Shown here: piece after piece, positions 35,003 through 44,797 of the stretch
Position numbering within the stretch: the first letter of the stretch is position 1
Layout of the letters: each line of letters starts with the position of its first letter
From: Solitalea canadensis DSM 3403
GTDB lineage: Bacteria; Bacteroidota; Bacteroidia; Sphingobacteriales; Sphingobacteriaceae
Direction: 5' to 3'
DNA: 64,000 bases
Assembly (NCBI RefSeq): GCF_000242635.2
Contig: NC_017770.1
Coordinates: forward strand, 1,500,669-1,564,668
Notes under the pieces: generated by a model
What the model was told of the DNA's origin: nothing
The model's input: only the letters and a program-made list of their open reading frames with translations
Databases searched by the model: none
Translations under genes and position numbers: made by a program

Positions 35003-35749
35003 ATGAATAATTATGATCAGTTGGCAATGCATGAATTAGAGGTTTGGAAACGAAATATGCAACGTAAGCCCTCCATTACTGATCGCCTTTCAAAATCTGT
35101 TCAAATTCGCATGAACAGATTAATTCCGGAAAAAGTTCATCATACAATTACCCTTGCTATAAAACAAATGATGAGGGGCGTTCTAACAGGAGCTGAATTT
35201 GTTAATCCGAAACCTAAAGGAGAGGGGACTTTACAACAGCTAGAAGAAAAGGTAATGGAGCGTATCAATTTTTATAGTAAAACTGCCGCAGCAGAAGGAG
35301 CCATAACGGGAGCAGGTGGTATTTTACTGGGTTTGGCTGATTTTCCGATTTGGCTGAGCATTAAAATAAAGATGTTGTTTGAAATAACGGCTCTGTATGG
35401 TTATGACGTAAGCAATTTTAAGGAACGTATTTATATCCTGCATATTTTTCAATTGACTTTTTCAAGTCAGCAACATAGGAGGGAAGTCTATAAGATTATT
35501 GAGGACTGGCCCAATTACAGTAAGTATTTACCTGAGGATATTCACCAATTTGATTGGAGAAACTTTCAGCAGGAATATCGTGATTATATTGATCTTTCCA
35601 AGTTATTGCAGTTAGTTCCGGGCATTGGTGCAATAACCGGCGCTTATGTTAACCACCGTTTGACCAATAAATTGGGAGTAACAGCGATGAATGCTTATCG
35701 GATGCGAATAAATAAATCGTTGGCTATTGATGGCAAGATGCTGAATTAA
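35003..35749 (+). CDS. EcsC family protein
   Basis: A 248-aa protein of the EcsC family. It shows LAMHELEVWKRNMQRKPSITDRLSKSVQIRMNRLIPEKVH, TAAAEGAITGAGGILLGLADFPIWLSIKIKMLFEIT (about 92-127, weakly hydrophobic) and the C-terminal LLQLVPGIGAITGAYVNHRLTNKLG. The family is named after the third gene of the Bacillus ecs operon; function is unknown, but proteins associate with membranes. TATTTTTC at 34991-34998, one mismatch from the -7 consensus, ends 4 nt before the ATG. Confidence 0.88.
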   Translation: MNNYDQLAMHELEVWKRNMQRKPSITDRLSKSVQIRMNRLIPEKVHHTITLAIKQMMRGVLTGAEFVNPKPKGEGTLQQLEEKVMERINFYSKTAAAEGAITGAGGILLGLADFPIWLSIKIKMLFEITALYGYDVSNFKERIYILHIFQLTFSSQQHRREVYKIIEDWPNYSKYLPEDIHQFDWRNFQQEYRDYIDLSKLLQLVPGIGAITGAYVNHRLTNKLGVTAMNAYRMRINKSLAIDGKMLN

Positions 35750-35890
35750 AAAGTGTCAGGTTGAAAAGTAAATGATATTTTTCAAGAAGCTCCAAAGATG
35801 TTGTATCCGGCTGATTCTCAAAATGAATATAGCTATAGAAGAGACTCCATCGCCGTCTGTCTTCAGCTGACGATATAAATTAGAATAAAT

Positions 35891-35937
35891 GAAAAGAGCT
35901 GTCTCATCAGGTTAAACCAGGACGGGACAGCTCTTTC
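35891..35937. terminator. Bidirectional terminator EcsC / asnS
   Basis: Arms GAAAAGAGCTGTCTC and GGGACAGCTCTTTC between the convergent EcsC and asnS genes. The remaining intergenic bases hold nothing else that I can support. Confidence 0.75.
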
Positions 35938-35963
35938 ACTATTGAATTGATCAAGAAAAAATC

Positions 35964-37400
35964 TTAAAACTCTGCATTTTTAGGTGTACGAGGGAAGGCA
36001 ATTACGTCACGGATGTTTGTCATTCCTGTAGTAAATAATACCAAACGCTCAAATCCTAAACCAAAGCCTGCGTGCTCAGCACTACCGAATCTACGTGTAT
36101 CTAAATACCACCATAATTCTTCTGCAGGTATACCCATATCTTTCATGCGGGCTGTGAGTTTATCTAAACGCTCTTCACGTTGAGAACCTCCAACTAGCTC
36201 GCCAATTCCAGGAACCAATATATCCATTGCTCTTACCGTTTTACCGTCTTCATTTAAGCGCATGTAGAACGACTTAATGTCTTTAGGATAATCAGTAAGA
36301 ATTACCGGTTTTTTGAAATGCTTTTCTACCAGGTAACGCTCATGCTCCGATTGAAGATCTGCTCCCCATTCTTCTATGATGTACTGGAATTTTTTGTTTT
36401 TATTTTGTTTAGAGTTCTTCAGAATATCGATCGCTTCTGTATAAGTAATACGCTCGAAATCGTTGTTGGTAACAAACTCTAATTTTTCGATCAAACCTAA
36501 TTCGCTACGTTCGTTTTGAGGTTTTTGTTTTTCCTCTTCAGCCAAACGTTGTCCAAGGAATTCTAAATCTTCACGGTTGTTTTTAAGTACATAGCCAATA
36601 ACATATTTAATGAACTCTTCTGCAAGGTTCATGTTATCAACTAAATCATAAAACGCCATTTCAGGCTCAATCATCCAAAACTCCGCTAAGTGGCGGGTAG
36701 TATTTGAATTTTCTGCACGGAAAGTAGGACCGAAAGTGTAGATTTCTCCGAATGCCATAGCGGCTAATTCTCCCTCTAACTGACCAGAAACGGTTAAATT
36801 GGTCGCGCGTCCAAAGAAATCTTGTTTATAATCGATTTCTCCTTCTTCGTTGCGTGGTGGATTTCCAATATCAAAAGTAGTTACTTTGAACATTTCACCA
36901 GCTCCTTCGGCGTCTGAAGCCGTTAGGATAGGAGTGTGCATGTACACAAATCCTTTTTGGTTAAAGAATTCATGAACAGCAAATGCTAAAGCATGACGTA
37001 CACGAAAAACTGCACCAAAAGTATTAGTACGGAAACGTAAGTGGGCATTTTCACGTAAAAACTCCAGGCTGTGTTTTTTAGGTTGGATAGGATATTCTTC
37101 CGGATCACAATCACCTAAAATTTCAATACTCTTTACCTTAACCTCTACCTTTTGGCCTTTGCCAAGCGATTCAATTAATTCGCCAGTAACAGAAACAGCC
37201 GCACCGGTGGTAATGCGTTTCAGCAACGATTCATCGGTATTATTAAAATCAACAACAGCTTGTATATTATTAATAGTCGACCCGTCATTGAGCGCGATGA
37301 ATTGGTTGTTGCGGAAAGTGCGCACCCAACCTTTGATAGTCACCTCCGATCCAAAAGCTGTGGATTCAAGGACTTCTTTGATGCGTGTTCTTTTTACCAT
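35964..37400 (-). CDS. asnS: Asparaginyl-tRNA synthetase
   Basis: A 478-aa class IIb synthetase. The N-terminal OB-fold anticodon-binding domain ([23 protein letters not shown]) is followed by the catalytic core. Motif 2 is [30 protein letters not shown] and motif 3 is [12 protein letters not shown] at the C-terminus. [42 protein letters not shown] is the region typical of AsnRS over AspRS. It charges tRNA-Asn. Word array R5 fills the gap to the upstream sucC gene. Confidence 0.98.
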   Translation of the reverse strand: MVKRTRIKEVLESTAFGSEVTIKGWVRTFRNNQFIALNDGSTINNIQAVVDFNNTDESLLKRITTGAAVSVTGELIESLGKGQKVEVKVKSIEILGDCDPEEYPIQPKKHSLEFLRENAHLRFRTNTFGAVFRVRHALAFAVHEFFNQKGFVYMHTPILTASDAEGAGEMFKVTTFDIGNPPRNEEGEIDYKQDFFGRATNLTVSGQLEGELAAMAFGEIYTFGPTFRAENSNTTRHLAEFWMIEPEMAFYDLVDNMNLAEEFIKYVIGYVLKNNREDLEFLGQRLAEEEKQKPQNERSELGLIEKLEFVTNNDFERITYTEAIDILKNSKQNKNKKFQYIIEEWGADLQSEHERYLVEKHFKKPVILTDYPKDIKSFYMRLNEDGKTVRAMDILVPGIGELVGGSQREERLDKLTARMKDMGIPAEELWWYLDTRRFGSAEHAGFGLGFERLVLFTTGMTNIRDVIAFPRTPKNAEF

Positions 37401-37417
37401 TGTAAATTTATATGTAA

Positions 37418-37574
37418 ATAGTTAATGGTTAATAGTTCATTGATCATAGCAATATGCTATATCTATTAACCAGCAACAGCAGTTATAGCTTTTACTATAA
37501 CTGCTGTTAAATATTTATTGAAGTTATAGCCATAGTATTGCAACTATGAACTATTAACCATGATCTATGAACTG
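37418..37574. repeat. Quasi-palindromic word array R5 (AATAGTTCAT words)
   Basis: Left: GTTAATGGTTAATAGTTCAT. Centre: a 14-bp hairpin (AACAGCAGTTATAG and its complement, 37475-37508). Right: CTATGAACTATTAACCATG and ATCTATGAACTG, the inverted words. It lies between the same-strand genes sucC and asnS and touches the sucC stop codon. Confidence 0.88.
37474..37509. terminator. Hairpin at the centre of R5 (sucC terminator)
   Basis: 14-bp perfect arms with a short loop, 65 bp behind the sucC stop codon on the minus strand. The T-run is weak. Confidence 0.55.
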
Positions 37575-38765
37575 TTACGCTAAAACCTTAGTAACAAGTT
37601 CAGCAGCGTCTTTTAATTGAATAGCCGAATAAACCTTCAATCCAGATTCGTCGATTAATTTTTTAGCTTCAACAGCGTTAGTTCCTTGTAAACGAACAAT
37701 GATTGGAACCGGAATATTGCCAATGTTTTGATAAGCGTCAATAACACCTTGAGCAACACGGTCGCAACGAACGATACCACCGAAAATGTTGATAAGGATC
37801 GCTTTAACGTTAGGGTCTTTCAAAATGATATGAAAAGCCGCTTCAACAGTTTTAGCAGAAGCAGTACCACCTACGTCAAGGAAGTTAGCAGGCTCACCAC
37901 CAGCTAATTTGATGATATCCATAGTAGCCATTGCTAAACCAGCTCCGTTAACCATACAACCCACGTTACCATCTAATTTAACGTAGTTAAGGCTAGATTT
38001 ACCAGCTTCCACTTCAGTAGGATCTTCTTCTGATTCATCACGCATAGCAGCGATATCAGCATGACGGTACAATGCGTTCTCGTCAAGATTTACTTTAGCG
38101 TCAACAGCTAAGATTTTATTATCAGAGGTTTTAAGAACAGGGTTGATCTCAAACATTGATGAATCTGTTGCCTCGTAAGCTTTATATAAAGCAGCAACAA
38201 ACTTAACCATGTCTTTGTGAGCATCACCGCTTAAACCTAAGTTGAAAGCAATTTTACGAGCTTGGAAACCTTGTAAACCTACTTTAGGATCGATTTCTTC
38301 TTTGAAGATTTTCTCAGGCGTGTGTTCAGCCACTTCTTCGATATCCATACCACCTTCGGTAGAATACATGATGATGTTACGACCTTTAGCGCGATCTAAC
38401 AAAACACTCATGTAAAACTCTGAGGTTTTGCTTTCGCCAGGGTAATAAACATCCTGCGCAATTAACACCTTATTTACTTTTTTACCCTGAGGACCGGTTT
38501 GAGGAGTAATCAACTGCATTCCGATAATTTGTTCAGACAGTGATTTAACATCATCTAGCGATTTAGCCAACTTAACACCTCCGCCTTTACCGCGGCCTCC
38601 GGCATGGATTTGGGCTTTAACAACCCACCAGCCTGTACCGGTTTCGGCTTGTAATTGTTTTGCTGCTTCAACGGCTTGTTCAGGAGTATCGGCTACGATG
38701 CCTTCCTGAATTCGAACTCCAAAACTCTTCAGAATGGATTTCCCCTGGTATTCGTGAATGTTCAT
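37575..38765 (-). CDS. sucC: Succinyl-CoA synthetase, ADP-forming, beta subunit
   Basis: A 396-aa SucC: MNIHEYQGKSILKSFGV, the ATP-grasp core (WVVKAQIHAGGRGKGGGVKLAKS), and the C-terminal ligase domain GNVGCMVNGAGLAMATMDIIKLAGGEPANFLDVGGTA, NIFGGIVRCD and VRLQGTNAVEAKKLIDES. It pairs with SucD to make ATP and succinate from succinyl-CoA in the TCA cycle. I chose ATG 38765 because the 13 extra residues from 38804 (LRYFRKKKIYPQ) are absent from the family. sucD is not adjacent. Confidence 0.97.
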   Translation of the reverse strand: MNIHEYQGKSILKSFGVRIQEGIVADTPEQAVEAAKQLQAETGTGWWVVKAQIHAGGRGKGGGVKLAKSLDDVKSLSEQIIGMQLITPQTGPQGKKVNKVLIAQDVYYPGESKTSEFYMSVLLDRAKGRNIIMYSTEGGMDIEEVAEHTPEKIFKEEIDPKVGLQGFQARKIAFNLGLSGDAHKDMVKFVAALYKAYEATDSSMFEINPVLKTSDNKILAVDAKVNLDENALYRHADIAAMRDESEEDPTEVEAGKSSLNYVKLDGNVGCMVNGAGLAMATMDIIKLAGGEPANFLDVGGTASAKTVEAAFHIILKDPNVKAILINIFGGIVRCDRVAQGVIDAYQNIGNIPVPIIVRLQGTNAVEAKKLIDESGLKVYSAIQLKDAAELVTKVLA

Positions 38766-38987
38766 TTGCGGATAAATTTTCTTTTTTCGGAAATAGCGCA
38801 ACAAAACGGCGCTTTTCTTATTGTGCCGTAAAAGTAGTATTTATAGCTAAGTTTTAAAACCTGTGATTGAATTTTTAAGGCTATTTTTACTATTAAAATA
38901 TACACACGCTCAGTGTATTGGTGAAGTGCTATTTGTAATTGTTTGTTAAATAGGAAGATAGATGCTTTAAATCAGTTTTTTATTCAG

Positions 38988-39788
38988 TTAAATTGATAAG
39001 GAACCGCTTTTATAAACAAGCCTTTCATAGCCTTTAATATTTTCATAAGACCATTGAATATCTAGTTTTTTCCCTTTATACGCCTGAGGATTTGCTTTCA
39101 GTTTTTTAATCAACTCATCTGCTTTTATAATATGAAGAATTACTTTGTAACTGTTAGCATCAGCCTTTCCCAAAATAAGGTATTCATTGTTTCCTGATTT
39201 TTTAATCTCCATGAAAGGTAAATCAAACACTCCGCTACAGTCAATGGCATTTTTTAGAAAATCAGCTTTTGCTGCAAAACCTAATGTATCTGCAACAAAT
39301 GGCGTAAATGGTTTCTCAGTCAGTTTACTTTCTAAATTGCTTTTTCGCTCTTCTGCTTTAATTACTTTGAGATCGTTTAAATAAACCTTTGCTTCCGTAA
39401 ATTGGTTATTGCTTCCCATTGAAGTTTTTTCAGCTAGTTCAGCAAACACAGGTTTATCATTTTCCAAGAAAACATTCAGACGTCTGTATCCAACCTCCCC
39501 ACTGTGACCTTCTTCAAATAATGCTACTTGCTTATTGTCCTTGTAATAAACACTAACATCAAAGGTATAATCGCCCAAACTATATTGTAAGCTTCTTTTG
39601 TAATTGAGTGTTGGAATCGCTGATTTGATGGAAGCAACATATTTATCTATGGCTGAAGTGACAGCTTTATCATCTATTGCTTTTACTTGTACGGAATCCA
39701 TTGGAGTGGTTTTATCTTTTTTCTTTTGTTCTCCTGTACAAGCGATTGCTAGTAGTGCCAAACTTGTTAAAATGATCAGTTTTTTCAT
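38988..39788 (-). CDS. Hypothetical lipoprotein
   Basis: A 266-aa lipoprotein (MKKLIILTSLALLAIAC, Cys at 17) with a charged linker (TGEQKKKDKTTPMDS) after the anchor. The mature part is soluble and mixed alpha/beta, for example SLQYSLGDYTFDVSVYYKDNKQVALFEEGHSGEVGYRRLNVFLENDKP and YLILGKADANSYKVILHI. I recognise no family and no catalytic motif. It is probably on the periplasmic face of the inner or outer membrane. It is monocistronic, between sucC and the divergent DUF5916 gene. Confidence 0.8.
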   Translation of the reverse strand: MKKLIILTSLALLAIACTGEQKKKDKTTPMDSVQVKAIDDKAVTSAIDKYVASIKSAIPTLNYKRSLQYSLGDYTFDVSVYYKDNKQVALFEEGHSGEVGYRRLNVFLENDKPVFAELAEKTSMGSNNQFTEAKVYLNDLKVIKAEERKSNLESKLTEKPFTPFVADTLGFAAKADFLKNAIDCSGVFDLPFMEIKKSGNNEYLILGKADANSYKVILHIIKADELIKKLKANPQAYKGKKLDIQWSYENIKGYERLVYKSGSLSI

Positions 39789-39955
39789 AAAACTAAGGTG
39801 TTGTGCACTTAAAAATACTTATTTCCTTATATAAAAAGGCAAGTATTTAGTGGATTCATGAATGTAATTGTAATCAGAATTTTGTCATTTTGTACTAAAC
39901 TTATTGCATTTATCTATGTATTCTCGTGCAACATTTTACATAAAATTGAGTCTGT

Positions 39956-42532
39956 ATGCCACAGGGCTTTATGACTTTTTATTCACATTTATCAGGTGTT
40001 AATTCTTTTGTTTTAGCATTTCGCAGCTTAAACATTGCTTCATTTCTTTTTTGTAAGCTATATGTGTGCCTTTTTTTAATTATAGGTTTAACAAGTAGGG
40101 TGTATTCGCAAAAAACGTTGTCGCCTGGTGATATACCTAAAAAAACGCTTCAGGCGTTGAGAGTTGAAAAAGCACCAAGAATTGATGGCGTTTTGGACGA
40201 AGAAATTTGGCTCAGAGCCATACCGGCTACTGATTTTATTCAAACACAGCCTACTGAAAATACTAAAGCTTCCTTTGCTACCGAAGTTCGTATTGCCTAT
40301 GATAATACAGCGATTTACATTGCAGCCTTGATGCATGATCCATCACCAGATAGTATCCTTCATGAGTTTACTAAAAGAGATGAAAATGGCAATGCTGATG
40401 AAGTTTATTTTTCGTTTGATACTTATTTTAATCAGCAGAATGCGGTAACATTTGGTGTTTCTGCGGCCGGAATACAGATAGATGAGCGAATTGGGACCTC
40501 AAGCGCTACCAATAATAATAATAACACGGGAAGGGTGTTTGATGTTGTTTGGGACAGTTATGTAAAGATTAATGATAAAGGCTGGGTGGCCGAATTACGG
40601 ATTCCTTATTCAGCATTGCGCTTTCCTAAAAGTAAAGACCAGAAATGGGGCTTGGAGATTCAGCGTAATATTCGTCGTACGCGTGAACAGGATTTATGGC
40701 AGTACATTCCTCAGAATACACAAAACAGTATACCTTATTATGGAATTCTGGAAGGGATCACTGATGTTGAACCTCCGCTTCGTTTATCTTTTACTCCTTA
40801 TCTGGGAACTACATTCAGCCATTTTCCACTAAATACTGCTGGTAAAAATAACCTGAGTAAGTCTTATAATGCAGGAATGGATTTTAAGTTGGGCTTAAAT
40901 GAAAACTTTACGTTGGATGCAACATTAGCCCCTGATTTCGGACAAGTTGCTTCGGATAATAGGATATTAAATTTATCAGCGTTTGAAACGGAGTTTGCCG
41001 AACAACGACCTTTTTTTAAGGAAGGGATGGAGTTGTTTACGCTTGGCGGGTTATTTTATCCGCGAAGGATTGGAGCCCAACCGCGTAAGTTTTATGAAGT
41101 GGATGATATGGAAGATAATGAAGGGGTAAGAATCATTGAAAATCCGGCTCAATCGCAAATGTTAAATGCAACCAAGATATCTGGTCGTACTCAGAAAGGA
41201 TTGGGAATAGGTTTGTTTAACGCAATTACCAATTCAATGTATGCGGTGGTGGAAGATAATAAAGGAAACAGAAAGGAAATCAGAACCGAACCATTGACCA
41301 ATTATAATATCATTGCAATTGATCAGACGTTGCCTCATAATTCGTCGGTTAGTTTTATTAATACAAATGTTAATCGTTTTGATGTTCGTGATGATGCTAA
41401 TGTTACTGGTTTAGGCTTTAAGCTGGGTACAAAAAGTAATAAATACCAGATCGATGGTTTTGGGGCCTACAGTCATAAAACATTGCCTGATGATAGTATT
41501 AGCAATGGTTATCGGTATGCTGTAAATGTGGCTAAGATTTCAGGTAATTTTAAATTTAGACTTACCCAACTGGTTGAAAGTGATAAATACAATCCGAACG
41601 ACTTGGGGCTTTTATTTAGTGCCAATGAGTTTACGCATTCATTTTTTACTTCCTATGAACAGTTTAAGCCTAAAAATAAGAATGTGCAAAACTGGGGCTT
41701 ATACAGTTTTAATCAATATTCAAACACGTACAAAACAAAGGAGTTTCAATACTTTCTGACTAATCTTGAATATGACATTCTGTTTAAAAGTCGGTTCTTC
41801 TCGTTTTTCTTTGTTGAATACAAATCTGATTTTAATGATTTTTATGAGGCACGCACTCCGGGAAGAGTTTATAAAGGTCCGGGTTATATAGGTGGAATTG
41901 TCGGAATATCAACAGATTATCGTAAGCGTTTGGCTGCTGATGCAAGAATTGCTTATTTCGATACGCACGAATTTGATATGCCTTATTATGAATTTAAGCT
42001 ATTTCCTCGCTTTCGTTTTAATGATCATTTATCAGTGTTTTATGAATTTATTTACAGTGATGATTATAGCAGGGGATATGCAGGTAAAAGCGATGATGAA
42101 CAATCAATCTATTTTGGTGATCGGAAAATTTATACTTATACCAATGCTTTAACCGGACAATACGTATTTAATCAGAATATGTCCCTTAATCTGAAAGCTC
42201 GTCATTATTGGTCGACTGTCAATTATTTGAAGTTCTTCGATTTAACTAATGATGGTTACATAACGCCTAATCAAAGTGGTTATTCTACCGATAATCAAAA
42301 TGTAAATTTCTTTAACATTGACATGGTTTATACCTGGCGTTTTGCTCCGGGTAGTGATGTGGTATTGGTTTATAAACAAGCAATTGAGAAAAATGATGCG
42401 ATACAGTCGACTAGTTTTTTCAGGAACTTTGGAAATGTAATGAGAGCTGATAAATTGAATACGGTAAGCTTAAAAGTACTTTATTTTCTCGATTACCAGA
42501 GCTTAAAGAAAAAACATAAAGTCAAAGCCTGA
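39956..42532 (+). CDS. DUF5916 protein: CBM9-like domain plus predicted outer-membrane beta-barrel
   Basis: An 858-aa secreted protein. A long N-terminus ends in a signal peptide (CKLYVCLFLIIGLTSRVYSQ, about 35-54). Residues about 65-230 form a CBM9-like domain: LRVEKAPRIDGVLDEEIWLRA, TEVRIAYDNTAIYIAALMHDP and GWVAELRIPYSALRFP. The rest is DUF5916: alternating amphipathic strands, NENFTLDATLAPDFGQVASDN and EQRPFFKEGMELF, and probably a barrel in the outer membrane. Such proteins are common in Bacteroidota, without known function; ligand binding at the surface is inferred. The true start could be a later Met (for example residue 6). Confidence 0.9.
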   Translation: MPQGFMTFYSHLSGVNSFVLAFRSLNIASFLFCKLYVCLFLIIGLTSRVYSQKTLSPGDIPKKTLQALRVEKAPRIDGVLDEEIWLRAIPATDFIQTQPTENTKASFATEVRIAYDNTAIYIAALMHDPSPDSILHEFTKRDENGNADEVYFSFDTYFNQQNAVTFGVSAAGIQIDERIGTSSATNNNNNTGRVFDVVWDSYVKINDKGWVAELRIPYSALRFPKSKDQKWGLEIQRNIRRTREQDLWQYIPQNTQNSIPYYGILEGITDVEPPLRLSFTPYLGTTFSHFPLNTAGKNNLSKSYNAGMDFKLGLNENFTLDATLAPDFGQVASDNRILNLSAFETEFAEQRPFFKEGMELFTLGGLFYPRRIGAQPRKFYEVDDMEDNEGVRIIENPAQSQMLNATKISGRTQKGLGIGLFNAITNSMYAVVEDNKGNRKEIRTEPLTNYNIIAIDQTLPHNSSVSFINTNVNRFDVRDDANVTGLGFKLGTKSNKYQIDGFGAYSHKTLPDDSISNGYRYAVNVAKISGNFKFRLTQLVESDKYNPNDLGLLFSANEFTHSFFTSYEQFKPKNKNVQNWGLYSFNQYSNTYKTKEFQYFLTNLEYDILFKSRFFSFFFVEYKSDFNDFYEARTPGRVYKGPGYIGGIVGISTDYRKRLAADARIAYFDTHEFDMPYYEFKLFPRFRFNDHLSVFYEFIYSDDYSRGYAGKSDDEQSIYFGDRKIYTYTNALTGQYVFNQNMSLNLKARHYWSTVNYLKFFDLTNDGYITPNQSGYSTDNQNVNFFNIDMVYTWRFAPGSDVVLVYKQAIEKNDAIQSTSFFRNFGNVMRADKLNTVSLKVLYFLDYQSLKKKHKVKA

Positions 42533-42614
42533 TCGTTTGTCGAATGTCATTTTTTCGATTGAAACTTCATTGCTACAGTTTCTGTGATTAATATTGCGGC
42601 AAACTGTTGCAATC

Positions 42615-42938
42615 ATGATTAAAAAATACGGACAAAGCCTGATCGGTCGATTCAGAGCAATTGCTTTCTTAGAAGGAGTTTCATTCCTGTTATTGATGTT
42701 TATCGCAATGCCAATTAAATACCTTTTGGATTACCCGCAAGTAGTTAAAGTTTGCGGTTGGTTCCATGGATTATTATTTATTGCTTATATTTTACTATTG
42801 ATTCAAGTAGTTATTGAATATCAATGGAAATTCGGGCGTTCGTTTTGGGCATTCATTGCTTCATTATTGCCATTTGGCACGTTTGTATTAGATCACAAAG
42901 TGCTAAGCAAGGAGCATGAGTTAGTTCAGAGATCATAG
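42615..42938 (+). CDS. DUF3817 membrane protein
   Basis: A 107-aa protein with three hydrophobic helices: RAIAFLEGVSFLLLMFIAMPIKYLL, GLLFIAYILLLIQVVIEY and FWAFIASLLPFGTFVLDHKVL. FRAIAFLEGVSFLLL, CGWFHGLLFI and LPFGTFVLDHK are signatures of DUF3817 (YdzA-like, also seen fused to MFS transporters). Function is unknown. I chose ATG 42615 (MIKKYGQSLIGRFRA) over a TTG 21 bp upstream. The stop codon falls just where word array R6 begins. Confidence 0.88.
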   Translation: MIKKYGQSLIGRFRAIAFLEGVSFLLLMFIAMPIKYLLDYPQVVKVCGWFHGLLFIAYILLLIQVVIEYQWKFGRSFWAFIASLLPFGTFVLDHKVLSKEHELVQRS

Positions 42939-43210
42939 TTGATAGTTGATAGTTGATAGTTCATGGTTCATAGTTCATAGTTCATGGTTCATAGTTCATA
43001 GAGAGGTCCATAGTCCATAGACCATAGACCATAGTTTTAGATAGCTAAAGAAATTATACTTTTTACTAATAAGTTAATTTATAATGGCAAATGTTCTATA
43101 CGCTATAGACCCTGAACTATCAACTATGAACCAGTTTACGCAAATGCTATTGACTATGGACCATGGTCTAAAAAAACTATGAACTATCAACTATGAACCA
43201 TCCGCTATGA
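42928..43210. repeat. Quasi-palindromic word array R6 (GTTCATAG words) with shared core
   Basis: The left half repeats ATAGTTGATAG, GGTTCATAG and GTCCATAGACCATAG about a dozen times. The right half carries CTATGAAC, CTATCAACTATG and ACTATGGACCATGG. The middle (about 43030-43080; GCTAAAGAAATTATACTTTT) and GCAAATGCTAT...GACTATGGACCATGG are closely similar to the middle of array R8, so these two are copies of one element. It lies directly upstream of lolD. Confidence 0.9.
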
Positions 43211-43219
43211 TTTTTTAAC

Positions 43220-43227
43220 TAAATTTG
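43220..43227 (+). promoter_or_regulatory. TAnnTTTG -7 element of lolD, 4 nt before ATG
   Basis: TAAATTTG, then GCAT, then ATG 43232. The spacing is the same as at recR and recX; a leaderless operon transcript is predicted. Confidence 0.5.
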
Positions 43228-43231
43228 GCAT

Positions 43232-43909
43232 ATGCTAAAAGCGCAAAATCTTCATAAATCTTACGGAAAGTTAGAGATATTAAAAGGCGTTGATCTTCAT
43301 GTAAAAACAGGAGAGGTTGTATCAATTGTAGGGGCATCTGGTGCTGGTAAAAGTACATTACTGCATATTGTTGGTACACTTGATAATGCCGATAATGGTT
43401 CTTTAATTATTGATAACATTGATGTTTCAAAACTGAATTCAAGGAAAATCAGTGAATTTAGGAATCAAAAAATCGGTTTTATCTTCCAGTTTCATCACCT
43501 TTTACCAGAATTTACGGCACTTGAGAATGTGTGTATTCCGGCATTTATAGCCAAACAATCTCGCAAAGAAGCCGAAAAATATGCACATGAATTACTTGAA
43601 TTACTAGGTTTAAGTCATCGCTTACAACATAAGCCAACGGAACTTTCAGGAGGAGAACAACAACGAGTGGCTGTTGCCCGTGCATTAATCAATAAGCCAG
43701 CTATTTTACTTGCTGACGAACCTTCCGGTAACCTTGATTCTGCAAATGCAAAAGAACTTCATCAGTTATTTTTTGATTTAAGGGATCGCTTTAACCAAAC
43801 AATTGTAGTAGTAACACACAACGAAGAATTAGCCGGTATGGCCGACCGTGAGTTGCTAATGAAAGATGGGAAAATTGTTTATTCGCATGAAACAGTAATT
43901 GATCAATAA
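43232..43909 (+). CDS. lolD: ABC transporter ATP-binding protein, LolD-like
   Basis: A 225-aa ABC ATPase of the MacB/LolD group. It shows Walker [10 protein letters not shown] (about 35-43), Q-loop [18 protein letters not shown], signature [15 protein letters not shown], Walker [13 protein letters not shown], and the switch His in VVVTHNEEL. LolD powers LolCE, which extracts lipoproteins from the inner membrane for sorting to the outer membrane. No permease gene is adjacent; in Bacteroidota lolD often stands apart. It begins a three-gene set with the ATP-grasp-like and HAD genes (gaps of 14 and 1 bp). Confidence 0.88.
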   Translation: MLKAQNLHKSYGKLEILKGVDLHVKTGEVVSIVGASGAGKSTLLHIVGTLDNADNGSLIIDNIDVSKLNSRKISEFRNQKIGFIFQFHHLLPEFTALENVCIPAFIAKQSRKEAEKYAHELLELLGLSHRLQHKPTELSGGEQQRVAVARALINKPAILLADEPSGNLDSANAKELHQLFFDLRDRFNQTIVVVTHNEELAGMADRELLMKDGKIVYSHETVIDQ

Positions 43910-43923
43910 ACTGTTATTTATTA

Positions 43924-44796
43924 ATGCAAACCAACTTATTACTTACCGGGGCCTCATTGCCCCAAACAGAAAGATTTTATACGGTGCTTAATTCAGCACA
44001 TAAGATATACCTTTCCGATTCATTAGCACTATCAGGAGATACATTTATACAAATCCCATTATCGGATGATGGGGCATTCGCTCATAAGATTCTGAAAATC
44101 TGTCTGGATCATGATATAAAAGTGGTTGTTCCTCAATTAAAACAAGAACTGGAAGCTTTAGCATCTGCTAAAACACTGTTTTCAGAATATGGAATAGCCG
44201 TCTTATGTCCATCAAAAAATATTCTTGACTTACTTAATGATAAATCCAGGTTGTACAATAGACTAGAGTCAGAGGGCTTTGCAGTTCCTGCTATTAGTAA
44301 GCTCGACAAGTTTGATTCTTTTGTTTCAACAATGCTAAAACTGGGATACCCATCAAAAAAGATTAAGGTAGAACCTATTTCGAAAAGATTGAATAGCGAT
44401 TTTAGAATAGTTGATGATAGTGTTGATGCTTACAGTTCCCTATTTCCAAATTTGCAAAATCCGTTAATATCGTATACTCAATTGTCGAAATTGCTATCAG
44501 CTGATAACTTTCCTGAGTTATTATTATCAGTATGCATTGATGGTGCATTACAATCACAGATCGGTTATTATGAAAAGGGTACTTGCAAAACAAATACGTA
44601 CGAAGATCCGGAGCCACTGAACATGATCTTAATGCAGTTGTCATCTTCCATTGCTGACGTTTTAAATTTAAATGGAAGTTATCAGTTAGATTTTGTTCAA
44701 ACGGAGGCAGGTTTTTATTTTACCGATTTAAAATGGATGATGGAGGAGGAATACCTCTTAGTATCTATAAAGAATGAATTAGCACAATTGGATTAA
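43924..44796 (+). CDS. Degenerate ATP-grasp (CarB-like) protein
   Basis: A 290-aa protein I read as a divergent ATP-grasp enzyme. The pre-ATP-grasp part is a Rossmann half (NLLLTGASLPQTERFYTVL, VVVPQLKQELEALASAKTLFSEYGIAVLCPSKNILDLLNDKSRLYNRLESEGFAVP). Then comes LGYPSKKIKVEPISKRLNSDFRIVDDS, aligned by recall with LGYPxKxxxFKPPxSxGxRGFRIL of CarB-like proteins. The Gly-rich loop is lost, and the metal-binding ExNPR near the end is replaced by FTDLKWMM. It may be inactive or have a different role. It is tightly coupled to the HAD gene (1 bp). Confidence 0.6.
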   Translation: MQTNLLLTGASLPQTERFYTVLNSAHKIYLSDSLALSGDTFIQIPLSDDGAFAHKILKICLDHDIKVVVPQLKQELEALASAKTLFSEYGIAVLCPSKNILDLLNDKSRLYNRLESEGFAVPAISKLDKFDSFVSTMLKLGYPSKKIKVEPISKRLNSDFRIVDDSVDAYSSLFPNLQNPLISYTQLSKLLSADNFPELLLSVCIDGALQSQIGYYEKGTCKTNTYEDPEPLNMILMQLSSSIADVLNLNGSYQLDFVQTEAGFYFTDLKWMMEEEYLLVSIKNELAQLD

Positions 44797-44797
44797 G

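Noticed and set aside
42928-43210. Array R6 as a CRISPR
   Set aside because: The words are only 8-12 bp, imperfect and directly adjacent, and they invert in the second half. There are no constant repeats of 24-48 bp, no unique spacers, and no cas genes.
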